Source: Amycolatopsis rhizosphaerae
GTDB lineage: Bacteria > Actinomycetota > Actinomycetes > Mycobacteriales > Pseudonocardiaceae
Direction of reading: 5' to 3'
Assembly (NCBI RefSeq): GCF_007713715.1
Contig: NZ_VJWX01000002.1
Coordinates: 1-55,523 of the forward strand
Length of the DNA stretch: 55,523 bases
Shown piece after piece: positions 46,313 to 54,500 of the stretch (position 1 is the first letter of the stretch; the number at the start of each line of letters is the position of its first letter). The notes under the pieces are model-generated. The model saw only the letters and a program-made list of their open reading frames with translations. It did no database searches and had not been told where the DNA came from. Position numbers and translations under genes: made by a program.

Positions 46313-47095
46313 ATGACGCGGTCACAGCTACTCGTCAGCACCGATTCGCCCGGTGACGAACCCGCCGACGGTGCTCCCCGCTATTCACTGCTCGTCGCCT
46401 CCGAACCGGAAGAAGTCGTTGCCGCGCAAAGACTTCGGTATCTCGTCTTCGCGGAAGAAATGGGCGCGACCCTGCACACGCCATCCCCGGGGCTCGACGT
46501 CGACCGATTCGACGAGTTCTGCGACCACCTCGTGGTGCGGGACGACAACACCGGCGAAATCGTCGGTACCTACCGCATGCTCCCGCCCCAGCGCGCGGCC
46601 GAAGCCGGCGGCCTCTACTCCGACACCGAATTCGACCTGGGCAATCTGGACGACCTGCGCGGCTCGCTGGTCGAAACCGGCCGTTCCTGCGTGCATCCCG
46701 ACCACCGCAGCGGCGCCGTGGTGAGCCTGGTGTGGGCGGGCATCGGCCGGTACATGCTGCTGGCCGGGCACCGCTACCTCGGCGGGTGCGCCTCGGTGCC
46801 GCTGACCGAGGGGGGCACCTACGCCGCCGGGGTCTGGGACGCCATCCAGGCCAAGCACTACGCGCCCGAAGCCCAGCGCGTCACCCCGCTGAACCCGTGG
46901 GAGACCGCCGGGATCGCCCGGCCGTCGCGCGCGATGCTGCCGCCGCTGCTCAAGGGCTACACGCGGCTGGGGGCGAAGGTGTGCGGACCGCCCGCGCACG
47001 ACCCGGACTTCGGCGTCGCCGACTTCTTCACCCTGCTCGACCTCCAGCAGGTCGACGAGCGGTACCTGAAGTACTTCCTGGGCGGCGGGCGGTGA
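46313..47095 (+). CDS. OlsB-like GNAT acyltransferase (Rv3027c-like)
   Basis: A 260-residue GNAT protein of the ornithine N-acyltransferase (OlsB / Acetyltransf_5) group. RLRYLVFAEEMG, FDEFCDHLVVRDDNTGEIVGTYRML, and LVETGRSCVHPDHRSGAVVSLVWAGI are the group's core blocks. OlsB uses acyl carrier protein to make lyso-ornithine lipid, and the next gene is a PlsC-like acyltransferase that could add the second chain, the OlsB-OlsA arrangement. It overlaps that gene by GTGA. The true product could be an ornithine lipid or another acylated amine. Confidence 0.82.
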   Translation: MTRSQLLVSTDSPGDEPADGAPRYSLLVASEPEEVVAAQRLRYLVFAEEMGATLHTPSPGLDVDRFDEFCDHLVVRDDNTGEIVGTYRMLPPQRAAEAGGLYSDTEFDLGNLDDLRGSLVETGRSCVHPDHRSGAVVSLVWAGIGRYMLLAGHRYLGGCASVPLTEGGTYAAGVWDAIQAKHYAPEAQRVTPLNPWETAGIARPSRAMLPPLLKGYTRLGAKVCGPPAHDPDFGVADFFTLLDLQQVDERYLKYFLGGGR

Positions 47096-47958
47096 GGCAC
47101 GCGTGGATGCCCGTTTCGCCGTGCGGCGACGGGTGTCTCACGACGGGCGCGCCCACCGTTTCCCCGGTGCGGCGGCTGCTGCGGTGCGCTGCGGCCGCCG
47201 CCGCGGTGCTGCTGGCGTTCCTGGTGCTGCCGCTGCTGCTGGTGGTCCGCGGCCGGGTGCGGGAGCGCTTGGTGCGCCTGGTGTTCCGCTCGGTGCTGCG
47301 TGCTTTCGGGGTGCGTCTGGTGGTGCACGGCGGCGAGGAACTGGCCGCCGTGGACGGCCGGGGCGCGCTCGTGGTGAACAACCACATTTCGTGGCTGGAC
47401 ATCATCGCGGTGAACGCGGTGCGGCCGATGCGGGCGCTGGCGAAGCGGGAGATCGCGGACTGGCCGGTGCTGGGCACCCTGGTCGCGCGCGGCGGCAGCA
47501 TCTTCCTCGACCGGGAACGGCTGTCCACGCTGCCCGCCACGATCGCGGAACTGGCGGCGGCGCTGCGGGCCGGTTCGCTGGTCAACGTCACGCCGGAGGG
47601 CACCACCTGGTGCGGGTTGGCCTCGGGCCGGTTCGCCACGGCGGCCTTCCAGGCCGCGATCGACGGCGGGGTGCCGGTGCGGCCGATCGCGCTGCGGTAC
47701 CGGCTGGCGGACGGCCGGGAGACCACGCAGCCCGCGTTCATCGGCCCGGAGTCGCTGATCGACTCGCTGCGCCGGGTGGTGCGCCTGCGCGGGCTGGTGC
47801 TGGAGATGACCGTGTGCGAGGAGATCGCGCCGGGACGGGCGGCCGACCGCCGCGAACTCGCCGCGCTCGCCGAATCGGCCGTGCACTCCGCGCTGGGCAC
47901 CGTGCGGACGCCCGCCCGGCGCCGCCGCCGGCCGGTGGGCGTGCCGCTGGCGGGGTGA
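47092..47958 (+). CDS. 1-acyl-glycerol-phosphate-type acyltransferase (PlsC/OlsA-like, Rv3026c-like)
   Basis: A 288-residue membrane-bound acyltransferase. One N-terminal hydrophobic segment (about 25-50) is followed by motif I N-N-H-I-S-W-L-D (H-x4-D), motif II FLDRERL, and motif III V-T-P-E-G-T-T. GTG 47092 overlaps the previous stop; ATG 47107 is possible. With the OlsB-like gene it could finish an acyl-oxyacyl lipid; phosphatidic acid synthesis is the alternative. Confidence 0.85.
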   Translation: MRHAWMPVSPCGDGCLTTGAPTVSPVRRLLRCAAAAAAVLLAFLVLPLLLVVRGRVRERLVRLVFRSVLRAFGVRLVVHGGEELAAVDGRGALVVNNHISWLDIIAVNAVRPMRALAKREIADWPVLGTLVARGGSIFLDRERLSTLPATIAELAAALRAGSLVNVTPEGTTWCGLASGRFATAAFQAAIDGGVPVRPIALRYRLADGRETTQPAFIGPESLIDSLRRVVRLRGLVLEMTVCEEIAPGRAADRRELAALAESAVHSALGTVRTPARRRRRPVGVPLAG

Positions 47959-48014
47959 GGCAGGCAACTGTCCCGGGAGGCCCCTGTGGCCACCCAAGGG
48001 GCGATCAGACGGTC

Positions 48015-48020
48015 TACCCT
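48015..48020 (+). promoter_or_regulatory. Putative leaderless -10 box of iscS
   Basis: TACCCT nine bases before the ATG at 48030; no ribosome site between. Confidence 0.35.
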
Positions 48021-48029
48021 GGTTAAGCG

Positions 48030-49226
48030 ATGACCTATCTCGACCATGCGGCGACGACCCCGATGCTGCCGGAAGCCGTTGCGGCGATGAGCCAGGCGCT
48101 GTCCTCCGTGGGCAACGCCTCCTCGCTGCATTCCTCCGGACGCCGGGCCCGCCGGATGGTCGAGGAGGCCCGCGAGGGGATCGCCGCCGCACTGGGCGCG
48201 CGCCCCTCGGAGGTGATCTTCACCGGGGGCGGCACCGAAAGCGACAACCTTGCCGTCAAGGGGATTTACTGGGCGCGCCGCCAGGCCGACGACCGGCGCC
48301 GCCGGGTACTGGCCAGTGTGGTGGAACACCACGCCGTGCTCGACGCGGTGGGCTGGCTGGCCGAGCACGCCGGGGCCGAGGTCACCTGGCTCGAGGTGGA
48401 CGCCCACGGCCGCGTGCAGCCGGAGACGCTGCGCAAGGCCGTCGAGGCCGACCCCGGCGCGGTGGCACTGGTCACCGTCATGTGGGCGAACAACGAGGTC
48501 GGCACGGTCAACCCGATTCCCGAACTGGCCGCGATCTGCGCCGAGTACGGCATTCCGCTGCATTCCGACGCCGTGCAGGCCGTGGGCGCGGTGCCGGTCG
48601 ACTTCGCCGCCTCCGGCGTCAGCGCGCTGACCCTGACCGGGCACAAGCTCGGCGGTCCCTACGGTGTGGGCGCGCTGCTGCTCTCGCGCGATACCCCTTG
48701 TGTGCCGCTGCTGCACGGCGGCGGCCAGGAACGCGACGTCCGTTCCGGCACCCTGGACGTGCCCGCGATCCACGCCTTCGCCACCGCGGTCCGGGCCGCC
48801 GTGGCCGAGCTCGGGGAACGTGCGAAGATCGTGTCCGCGCTGCGGGACGAGCTCATCGAGACCATCCTGCGCGAGGTGCCCGACGCGGTGCTCAACGGCG
48901 CGCCGCCCGGTGACGGGCGGTTGCCCGGCAACGTGCACTTCACCTTCCCCGGCTGCGCCGGGGACAGCCTGCTGATGCTGCTCGACGCCAAGGGCATCGA
49001 ATGCTCGACCGGTTCGGCCTGCACGGCCGGGGTGGCCGAGCCGAGCCACGTGCTGCTCGGGATGGGCGCGGACCCGGTGTCGGCGCGCTGTTCGCTGCGG
49101 TTCTCGCTCGGGCACACCTCGACGCGGGAGGACGTGGCGGCGGTCGGCCGGGAGATCGCCGCGGTGGTGGCCAGGGCCCGGCAGGCGGGACTGTCCGGGA
49201 TGCGCAGGCAGAAGCAGGAGGTGTGA
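48030..49226 (+). CDS. iscS: Cysteine desulfurase
   Basis: A 398-residue class V PLP enzyme that strips sulfur from cysteine as a persulfide. PLP Lys lies in L-T-G-H-K-L-G-G-P and the persulfide Cys in [18 protein letters not shown] opens the protein. Its gene is directly followed by mnmA (TGATG overlap), so delivery of sulfur for tRNA 2-thiouridine is its likely main job, as with Rv3025c-Rv3024c. Confidence 0.95.
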   Translation: MTYLDHAATTPMLPEAVAAMSQALSSVGNASSLHSSGRRARRMVEEAREGIAAALGARPSEVIFTGGGTESDNLAVKGIYWARRQADDRRRRVLASVVEHHAVLDAVGWLAEHAGAEVTWLEVDAHGRVQPETLRKAVEADPGAVALVTVMWANNEVGTVNPIPELAAICAEYGIPLHSDAVQAVGAVPVDFAASGVSALTLTGHKLGGPYGVGALLLSRDTPCVPLLHGGGQERDVRSGTLDVPAIHAFATAVRAAVAELGERAKIVSALRDELIETILREVPDAVLNGAPPGDGRLPGNVHFTFPGCAGDSLLMLLDAKGIECSTGSACTAGVAEPSHVLLGMGADPVSARCSLRFSLGHTSTREDVAAVGREIAAVVARARQAGLSGMRRQKQEV

Positions 49227-50320
49227 TGCGGGTACTGGCCGCGATGAGCGGGGGAGTGGACTCGGCGGTGGCGGCCGCCCGCGCCGTGGACGCCGGGCAC
49301 GAGGTCGTCGGGGTGCACCTCGCGCTGTCGGCGAAGCCCGGCACGCTGCGGACCGGGTCGCGCGGCTGCTGCACCATCGAGGATTCGCGGGACGCCCGGC
49401 GCGCTGCCGACATCCTCGGGATCCCCTTCTACGTCTGGGATTTCGCCGAGCGGTTCACCGAGGACGTGATCGAGAGCTTCGTCGGCGAGTACGCGGCGGG
49501 CCGCACCCCGAACCCGTGCGTCACCTGCAACGAGAAGATCAAGTTCGAGGCCCTGCTGGACAAGGCGATGGCGCTCGGGTTCGACGCGGTGGCCACCGGG
49601 CACTACGCGCGCTTGTCCATTGTGGATGGCGTGCCAGAGCTTCGGCGCAGCGCGGACGAGGGCAAGGACCAGTCCTATGTGCTCGCTTCGCTCACCCCGG
49701 AACAGCTGCGCCACTCGCTGTTCCCGCTCGGGGATTCGCACAAGAGCGACGTGCGGGCCGAGGCGGAACGGCGTGAACTGGCCGTGGCCCGCAAGCCCGA
49801 CAGCCACGACATCTGCTTCATCCCCGACGGCGACACGAAGAAGTTCCTGGAGCGCAAGCTCGGTGAGCGCCCCGGCGACCTCGTCGACGCCGAGACCGGT
49901 GCCGTGCTCGGACGGCACACCGGCGTGCACGGCTTCACCATCGGCCAGCGCAAGGGACTGGGGCTGGAACAGCCCGCGCCGGACGGCAGGCCGCGCTACG
50001 TGCTGTCCCTGGAACCGGTTTCCGGCACCGTGAAGGTCGGCCCGGCCGAGCGGCTCGCCGTCCGCGAGATCCACGCCGACCGGCCCGTGTGGCCGGGCGA
50101 GCACCCGATCGAGGGCCCGACCGAATGCGTGGTCCAGGTCCGTGCGCACGGCGGCACCGCGGAAGCGGTGGCCGAGGCCGGGGACGGGGCCGAAACGGTG
50201 CGGATCCAGTTACGGGAGCCGCTGCGAGGAGTGGCGCCCGGCCAGGTCGTGGTGCTCTACCGGCCGGAGCCGGCGGGCGATCTCGTGCTGGGCAGCGCGA
50301 AGATCACCGCTACAGCGTGA
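49226..50320 (+). CDS. mnmA: tRNA 2-thiouridylase
   Basis: A 365-residue enzyme that thiolates uridine-34 of Lys, Glu and Gln tRNAs. The PP-loop is M-S-G-G-V-D-S-A-V; catalytic cysteines lie in [12 protein letters not shown] and [17 protein letters not shown] 49226 has an AGGAGG site within the end of iscS. Its last 11 bases overlap the convergent GNAT gene. Confidence 0.95.
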   Translation: MRVLAAMSGGVDSAVAAARAVDAGHEVVGVHLALSAKPGTLRTGSRGCCTIEDSRDARRAADILGIPFYVWDFAERFTEDVIESFVGEYAAGRTPNPCVTCNEKIKFEALLDKAMALGFDAVATGHYARLSIVDGVPELRRSADEGKDQSYVLASLTPEQLRHSLFPLGDSHKSDVRAEAERRELAVARKPDSHDICFIPDGDTKKFLERKLGERPGDLVDAETGAVLGRHTGVHGFTIGQRKGLGLEQPAPDGRPRYVLSLEPVSGTVKVGPAERLAVREIHADRPVWPGEHPIEGPTECVVQVRAHGGTAEAVAEAGDGAETVRIQLREPLRGVAPGQVVVLYRPEPAGDLVLGSAKITATA

Positions 50321-50762
50321 GCTTGAAACCCTTGTGGCTGGCGGTGAAACCCAGCCGCTCGTAGAACCGGTGGGCGTCCGTGCGCGTGCCGTCGGAGGTC
50401 AGCTGGACCAGGGCGCAGCCGCGGCGGCGCGCCTCGTCGATCGCCCACCGCATCAGCTCGCCGCCGAGCCCGGCGCCCCGCCGGTCCGCGCGCACCCGCA
50501 CCGCCTCGACGAGCGCCCGCGTCGCGCCGCGCCGGGACAGCCCGGGGATGAAGGTCAGCTGCAGGGTCCCGACGATCCCGCCCGCGTCCTCGGCCACCGC
50601 GAGCAGTTGCCGCGGATCGGCGTCGATCTCGGCGAAGGCCCGCCGGTACGGCTCGAAGTCGTCGAGTGACTCCCTGGCGCTGCCCAGCCTGTCGTCCGCG
50701 ATCAGGGTCACGATGTGCTCGACATCTCCCGCCCGGGCACGTCTAATGTGGATTTCGTTCAC
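50310..50762 (-). CDS. GNAT N-acetyltransferase
   Basis: A 150-residue acetyltransferase. The acetyl-CoA site [13 protein letters not shown] and the C-terminal [22 protein letters not shown] are plain GNAT features. The N-terminus [16 protein letters not shown] fits. The substrate is unknown; such single-domain members act on small amines or amino acids. It is convergent with mnmA and divergent from the acyl-CoA synthetase gene. Confidence 0.88.
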   Translation of the reverse strand: MNEIHIRRARAGDVEHIVTLIADDRLGSARESLDDFEPYRRAFAEIDADPRQLLAVAEDAGGIVGTLQLTFIPGLSRRGATRALVEAVRVRADRRGAGLGGELMRWAIDEARRRGCALVQLTSDGTRTDAHRFYERLGFTASHKGFKLTL

Positions 50763-50798
50763 TCACCCGAGTATGGCACCGTCGCCAGGAGGGTTCCC

Positions 50799-52301
50799 AT
50801 GACCTCACTTCGCTCCAGTACCGTCGCGGACATCCTCCGGCGCAGCGCCGCCAGGACGCCCCAGCGCGTGGCGCTGCGGTTCGCTGACCGGGAGTGGACC
50901 TACGCCGAGCTCGACGCCACCGTCACCCGGGCCGCGGCCCACCTGCTTTCGCTCGGCCTGGCCAAGGGCGACCGGGTCGCCGCCTACGGCAAGAACTCCG
51001 ACGCCTACCTGATCGGTTTCCTCGCCTGCGCCCGCGCCGGACTGGTGCACGTGCCGATCAACTACAACCTCACCGGCGACGAGCTGGACTACCTGCTCAC
51101 CCAGTCCGGCAGCTCGCTCGTGCTGGCCGATCCGGCGCTGCTGCCAAGGATCGAGGACCGGGTGCGGGCCGTTCCGTTGCGTGACACCGAAGACTCGCTG
51201 CTGCGGACGGCGAGTTCGGGCGCGGTGCCCGAACTGGACGCCGAGGTGTCCGACACCGATCTGGTGCAGCTGCTCTACACCTCCGGCACCACGTCCCGGC
51301 CCAAGGGCGCCATGATGACGCACCGCGCCCTCGTGCACGAGTACCTGTCCTGCCTGGCGGGCCTGGACCTCGCCGCCGACGACGACCCGCTGCACGTGAT
51401 GCCGCTGTACCACTCCGCGCAGATGCACGTCTTCCTGGTTCCCTGGCTGGCCGTGGGGGCGACGAACACGCTCCTGGAGGTGCCCGATCCGGGCGAGATC
51501 CTGCGGCGCCTCGCCGAGGACCGGCACGGCGCCTTCTTCGCCGCCCCGACCCTGTGGGTGGCGCTGGCCAACCACCCCGACTTCGCCACGCTCGACCTCG
51601 GTGCGCTGCGCAAGGCGTACTACGGGGCGTCGATCATGCCGGGACCGATCCTCGAGCGGCTGCGGGAAGCCATGCCGCAACTGGGTTTCTACAACTGCTT
51701 CGGCCAGTCGGAGATCGGCCCGCTGGCCGCGATCCTCGGCCCGGCCGACCACGCCGAGCGCCCCGAATCCGCGGGCCGCGCGGCCCTGTTCGTCGAACTG
51801 CGTGTGGTCGACGACCAGGGCAACGACGTGCCGGCGGGCGAACTCGGTGAGGTCGTCTACCGCTCGCCTCAGCTGTGCCTGGGGTACTGGGACAAGCCCG
51901 AAGAGACCGAGGAGGCCTTCCGCGACGGCTGGTTCCACTCCGGTGATCTCGTGCGCCAGGACGAACAGGGCTACCTCTACGTGGTCGACCGGATCAAGGA
52001 CGTGATCAACACCGGCGGGGTGCTGGTCGCCTCGCGCGAGGTGGAGGACGCGCTGTACACGCATCCGGCGGTCGGCGAGGTCGCGGTGGTCGGCGTGCCG
52101 GATCCGAAGTGGATCGAGGCGATCACCGCGGTCGTGGTCTCCAAGGACGAGGTGACCGCGGACGTGCTGGTCGAGCACGTGCGGGAGCGCCTGTCGGCGT
52201 TCAAGGTGCCGAAGGCGGTCCACTTCGTGGACGAACTGCCGCGCAACGCCTCGGGCAAGATCCTCAAGCGGGAGCTGCGCACGAAGCTGGGCGGCGCCTG
52301 A
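50799..52301 (+). CDS. Acyl-CoA synthetase (AMP-binding, FadD-like)
   Basis: A 500-residue ANL-superfamily ligase. ATP motif Y-T-S-G-T-T-S-R-P-K-G-A at about 165, YNCFGQSEIG (A5), GWFHSGDLVRQDEQGYLYVVDRIKD cut into A7 and A8, and the adenylating lysine near the end in N-A-S-G-K-I-L-K-R-E. Activates a fatty or aryl acid to its CoA ester. AGGAGGG precedes the ATG. Transcribed alone; its exact acid cannot be told. Confidence 0.92.
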   Translation: MTSLRSSTVADILRRSAARTPQRVALRFADREWTYAELDATVTRAAAHLLSLGLAKGDRVAAYGKNSDAYLIGFLACARAGLVHVPINYNLTGDELDYLLTQSGSSLVLADPALLPRIEDRVRAVPLRDTEDSLLRTASSGAVPELDAEVSDTDLVQLLYTSGTTSRPKGAMMTHRALVHEYLSCLAGLDLAADDDPLHVMPLYHSAQMHVFLVPWLAVGATNTLLEVPDPGEILRRLAEDRHGAFFAAPTLWVALANHPDFATLDLGALRKAYYGASIMPGPILERLREAMPQLGFYNCFGQSEIGPLAAILGPADHAERPESAGRAALFVELRVVDDQGNDVPAGELGEVVYRSPQLCLGYWDKPEETEEAFRDGWFHSGDLVRQDEQGYLYVVDRIKDVINTGGVLVASREVEDALYTHPAVGEVAVVGVPDPKWIEAITAVVVSKDEVTADVLVEHVRERLSAFKVPKAVHFVDELPRNASGKILKRELRTKLGGA

Positions 52302-52333
52302 CGATTGCCGCGTTCCGGGCACGTCCGCCGGGC

Positions 52334-52405
52334 GAGTCCCACGCTCGTGCGCATGTGTCCCACCTTCAGTCAGGTGAGTCCCACGCTCAGGCGGGTGTGT
52401 CCCAC
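52334..52405. repeat. 21-bp-period direct repeat (four units of GWGTCCCAC)
   Basis: The nonamer GAGTCCCAC or GTGTCCCAC starts at 52334, 52355, 52376 and 52397, exactly 21 bp apart, alternating GAG/GTG. The 12 bases between share CTCAGGCGGG-like content. It follows the acyl-CoA synthetase stop by 33 bases. In one plus-strand frame the unit spells a heptapeptide (G-E/V-S-H-A-Q-A), but that frame is not a credible gene. Confidence 0.75.
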
Positions 52406-52426
52406 GCGCAGGCAGGAATGGGCGCC

Positions 52427-52536
52427 GTGAGGGGCCCCCTCACAGTCGAATCGACCGTGAGGGACCCTTCACGGCCAACATGCACGCGACATTGCCGGAG
52501 CCCTGGCCGATACGACCGTGAAGGGACCCTTCACGG
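52427..52536. repeat. Three related palindromes between convergent genes
   Basis: GTGAGGGG-C-CCCCTCAC (52427-52443); CCGTGAGGG-A-CCCTTCACGG (52455-52474), near perfect; and arms CCGTGAAGGG / CCCTTCACGG around one A (52516-52536), perfect. All share the GTGA(A)GGG / CCCTTCAC theme also seen in the terminator after cysM. At least one probably terminates the synthetase or the metallo-hydrolase transcript; together they look like a dispersed palindromic repeat. Confidence 0.7.
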
Positions 52537-52572
52537 CACAGTGCCAGGGCGGGCACCTGTCGTCGGGAACGG

Positions 52573-53616
52573 TTACGGCAGGCGGTAGCGGAGCACGCCG
52601 TCGGCCTCGGTGGCGGCCAGTTTCCCCTGGTAGACCAGCAGATCCAGGTGTGCCTTCGTCTCGGACACGGCCAGCATCTGGTTGAACGGGTCGAGTTCGG
52701 CGAGGCGGCGCTCCCGCCGGGTCCACCCCAGTCGCTGCGCGGCCTCGTAGGCCGTGGTGGCACCCGCCACGACCGTGTCGGCGGTGGTGGCCAGCCGCTG
52801 TTCGTGGTGCGCCAGCAGTTCGTCCACCCGCTGATGCACGCTTTCCGACACCGGGCCGTGCGCGGGCAGCATCCGGCGGTCGGGCATGCCGCGCACGAGC
52901 CGCAGCGAACCGAGGAAGTCCCGCAGCGGCATCTCCGTTTCGGCGGGCTGGAACCCGATCGACGGCGTGATGTGCGGCAGCACGTGGTCACCGGTGAACA
53001 TCAGCCCCGCGGCGCCGTCGTCGAAGACCACGTGGCCCGCGGTGTGGCCGGGCGTGTGCACCACGTCCAGTTCGCGTTCCGGCAGCACGGTGAACCGGCC
53101 CTCGGTCAGCCACTGGTCGGGGTCTTCCCAGAGCGTCGTGTCGCTTTCGGCGGGCTGGTCGCCGAACATCTTGCGCAACTCGTCCACCACCGGGTCCGCA
53201 CCGGCCTGCCACAGCAGCCGGATCTGCGCGGTGATGGGTGTGCCCTGCGGGTTCGCGGTGATCTTCAGCGAGGCCTCTTCGTGCTCGCCGAGCGCGATCT
53301 TGTTGCCGAACTCCCGGCGCAGCGCCACGGCCTGCGTGTAGTGGTCGCGGTGCACGTGGGTGACCAGGAACTGGCTGATGTCCCCGAGTTCGGCCCCGAT
53401 CGCGGCGAGCGCGGCGCGCAGTTGCTCGCGGGCCTCGTCCAGCGCCCAGCCGGAGTCGATCATCACCAGGCTGGTGCCGTCGGTGATGGCGTAGACGTTG
53501 ACCGCGCGGAGGCCGTCATTGGGCAGCGGCAGCGGGATCCGGTAGACACCGGGCGCCACCCGGTAGATCCCGGGTTCGGCCCACGGACGTGCTGTGTCCT
53601 CGGCGAGTGGTTCCAC
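52573..53616 (-). CDS. Metallo-beta-lactamase-fold hydrolase with winged-helix-like tail
   Basis: A 347-residue MBL-fold enzyme. Metal ligands are T-H-V-H-R-D-H-Y (the second His pattern H-x-H-x-D-H), H-T-P-G-H-T-A-G-H and F-T-G-D-H-V. The C-terminal 70 residues (LGWTRRERRLAELDPFNQMLAVSETKAHLDLLV, here in two pieces) resemble the BLACT winged-helix tail of LACTB2-like proteins. These may be nucleases or thioesterases. Start GTG 53616. Substrate unknown. Confidence 0.85.
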   Translation of the reverse strand: MEPLAEDTARPWAEPGIYRVAPGVYRIPLPLPNDGLRAVNVYAITDGTSLVMIDSGWALDEAREQLRAALAAIGAELGDISQFLVTHVHRDHYTQAVALRREFGNKIALGEHEEASLKITANPQGTPITAQIRLLWQAGADPVVDELRKMFGDQPAESDTTLWEDPDQWLTEGRFTVLPERELDVVHTPGHTAGHVVFDDGAAGLMFTGDHVLPHITPSIGFQPAETEMPLRDFLGSLRLVRGMPDRRMLPAHGPVSESVHQRVDELLAHHEQRLATTADTVVAGATTAYEAAQRLGWTRRERRLAELDPFNQMLAVSETKAHLDLLVYQGKLAATEADGVLRYRLP

Positions 53617-53702
53617 GCGACCTCATCGTCCCTTCGCTCCCTGTTCGATTACTGTGAAACGATCGGGGACGGATTGTCTACACGCTCACGTTGAGACGCG
53701 CG

Positions 53703-54329
53703 TCACGTGTCGCCTTCGCCCTGCTTGAGTGCGGTGTCGACGGTCAGCGCCGAGGCCACCACCATGCTGGCCAGTGGATCGGCGAGATGCCCGTGCACCT
53801 CGACCACGTAGTTGTCGGCGGTGGTGAAGGCCTCCTCGAGGTACCCGGCGAAGGTCTTGGTGATCCGCGCGACCTCCGCGCCGGCCCGGTCGGTGATCGT
53901 GAAGTTCCACGCCCGCCAGTTCTCGGCGCGCAGTTCGCCGACCGGTTCGCCGCGCGCGGTGAACGAGAACCGGATCTTGCCGAACACGTTCTCCTGGTTG
54001 ATCTCACCGATCGGGGAGTCATCCGGGCGGGTGACCAGGAATCGTGATCTGACCATTTTCGCCGGACGCGTCACTTTCAGTACGACACTGCCGCCGACAT
54101 CGCGGACCTCAAAACGGTGAGACAGTTGGCGGTCGTAATTAGTCAGCAGCCTCACGGCTTTCCGGAACAGGCTTTGACCCACCTCGGCCACGGCGCCGAG
54201 CGGGTGGCCGTACTGGTCGAAGACCCCGAATTCGCTGACCGTCTCGACCAGTCTGGCCTTCTGGTTGACCACCAGGATCGGCTCGGTGAACAGCGTGCCA
54301 CCGCCGGCGCGCCGTGAATCGCCTGTCAT
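53703..54329 (-). CDS. Scramblase / LURP-one-like protein
   Basis: A 208-residue beta-rich protein with the tubby-like fold pattern of phospholipid-scramblase-related bacterial proteins. LFTEPILVVNQKARLVE, FGVFDQYGHPLGAVAEVGQS, RSRFLVTRPDDSPIGEINQENVFGKIRF and NFTITDRAGAEVARITK are successive strands. ATG 54329 is chosen over a long open frame upstream that overlaps the divergent methionine-synthase-like gene. The function is unknown; lipid binding is likely. Confidence 0.78.
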   Translation of the reverse strand: MTGDSRRAGGGTLFTEPILVVNQKARLVETVSEFGVFDQYGHPLGAVAEVGQSLFRKAVRLLTNYDRQLSHRFEVRDVGGSVVLKVTRPAKMVRSRFLVTRPDDSPIGEINQENVFGKIRFSFTARGEPVGELRAENWRAWNFTITDRAGAEVARITKTFAGYLEEAFTTADNYVVEVHGHLADPLASMVVASALTVDTALKQGEGDT

Positions 54330-54500
54330 GGTTTCAAAGCCTAGCCACGGAAAACCGGTGGCGGGAGCGTCCCGGCGAATTGCGGAGAAATGTCGGAATC
54401 CCCGCCTCGCCGCGGCTTCCGATGCGCTTTCGCCCAAATCCGGACGCGGCGCGCGGGGTGCCGGGGCGGCCGCATCGCGACACCGGTCACAATGGGGGCC

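Noticed and set aside
47028-49115. 695-codon minus-strand open frame opposite the PlsC-like and iscS genes
   Set aside because: Shadow frame; residues are Arg/His/Gly-rich and unlike any family.
52334-52405. CRISPR array
   Set aside because: Period of 21 bp is too short, the repeat is nine bases, and no cas genes are present.
52109-52588. Plus-strand open frame whose 3' part encodes a heptapeptide repeat
   Set aside because: Its first 190 bases are a shifted frame of the acyl-CoA synthetase and it has no own start signal; the repeat is better read as DNA.
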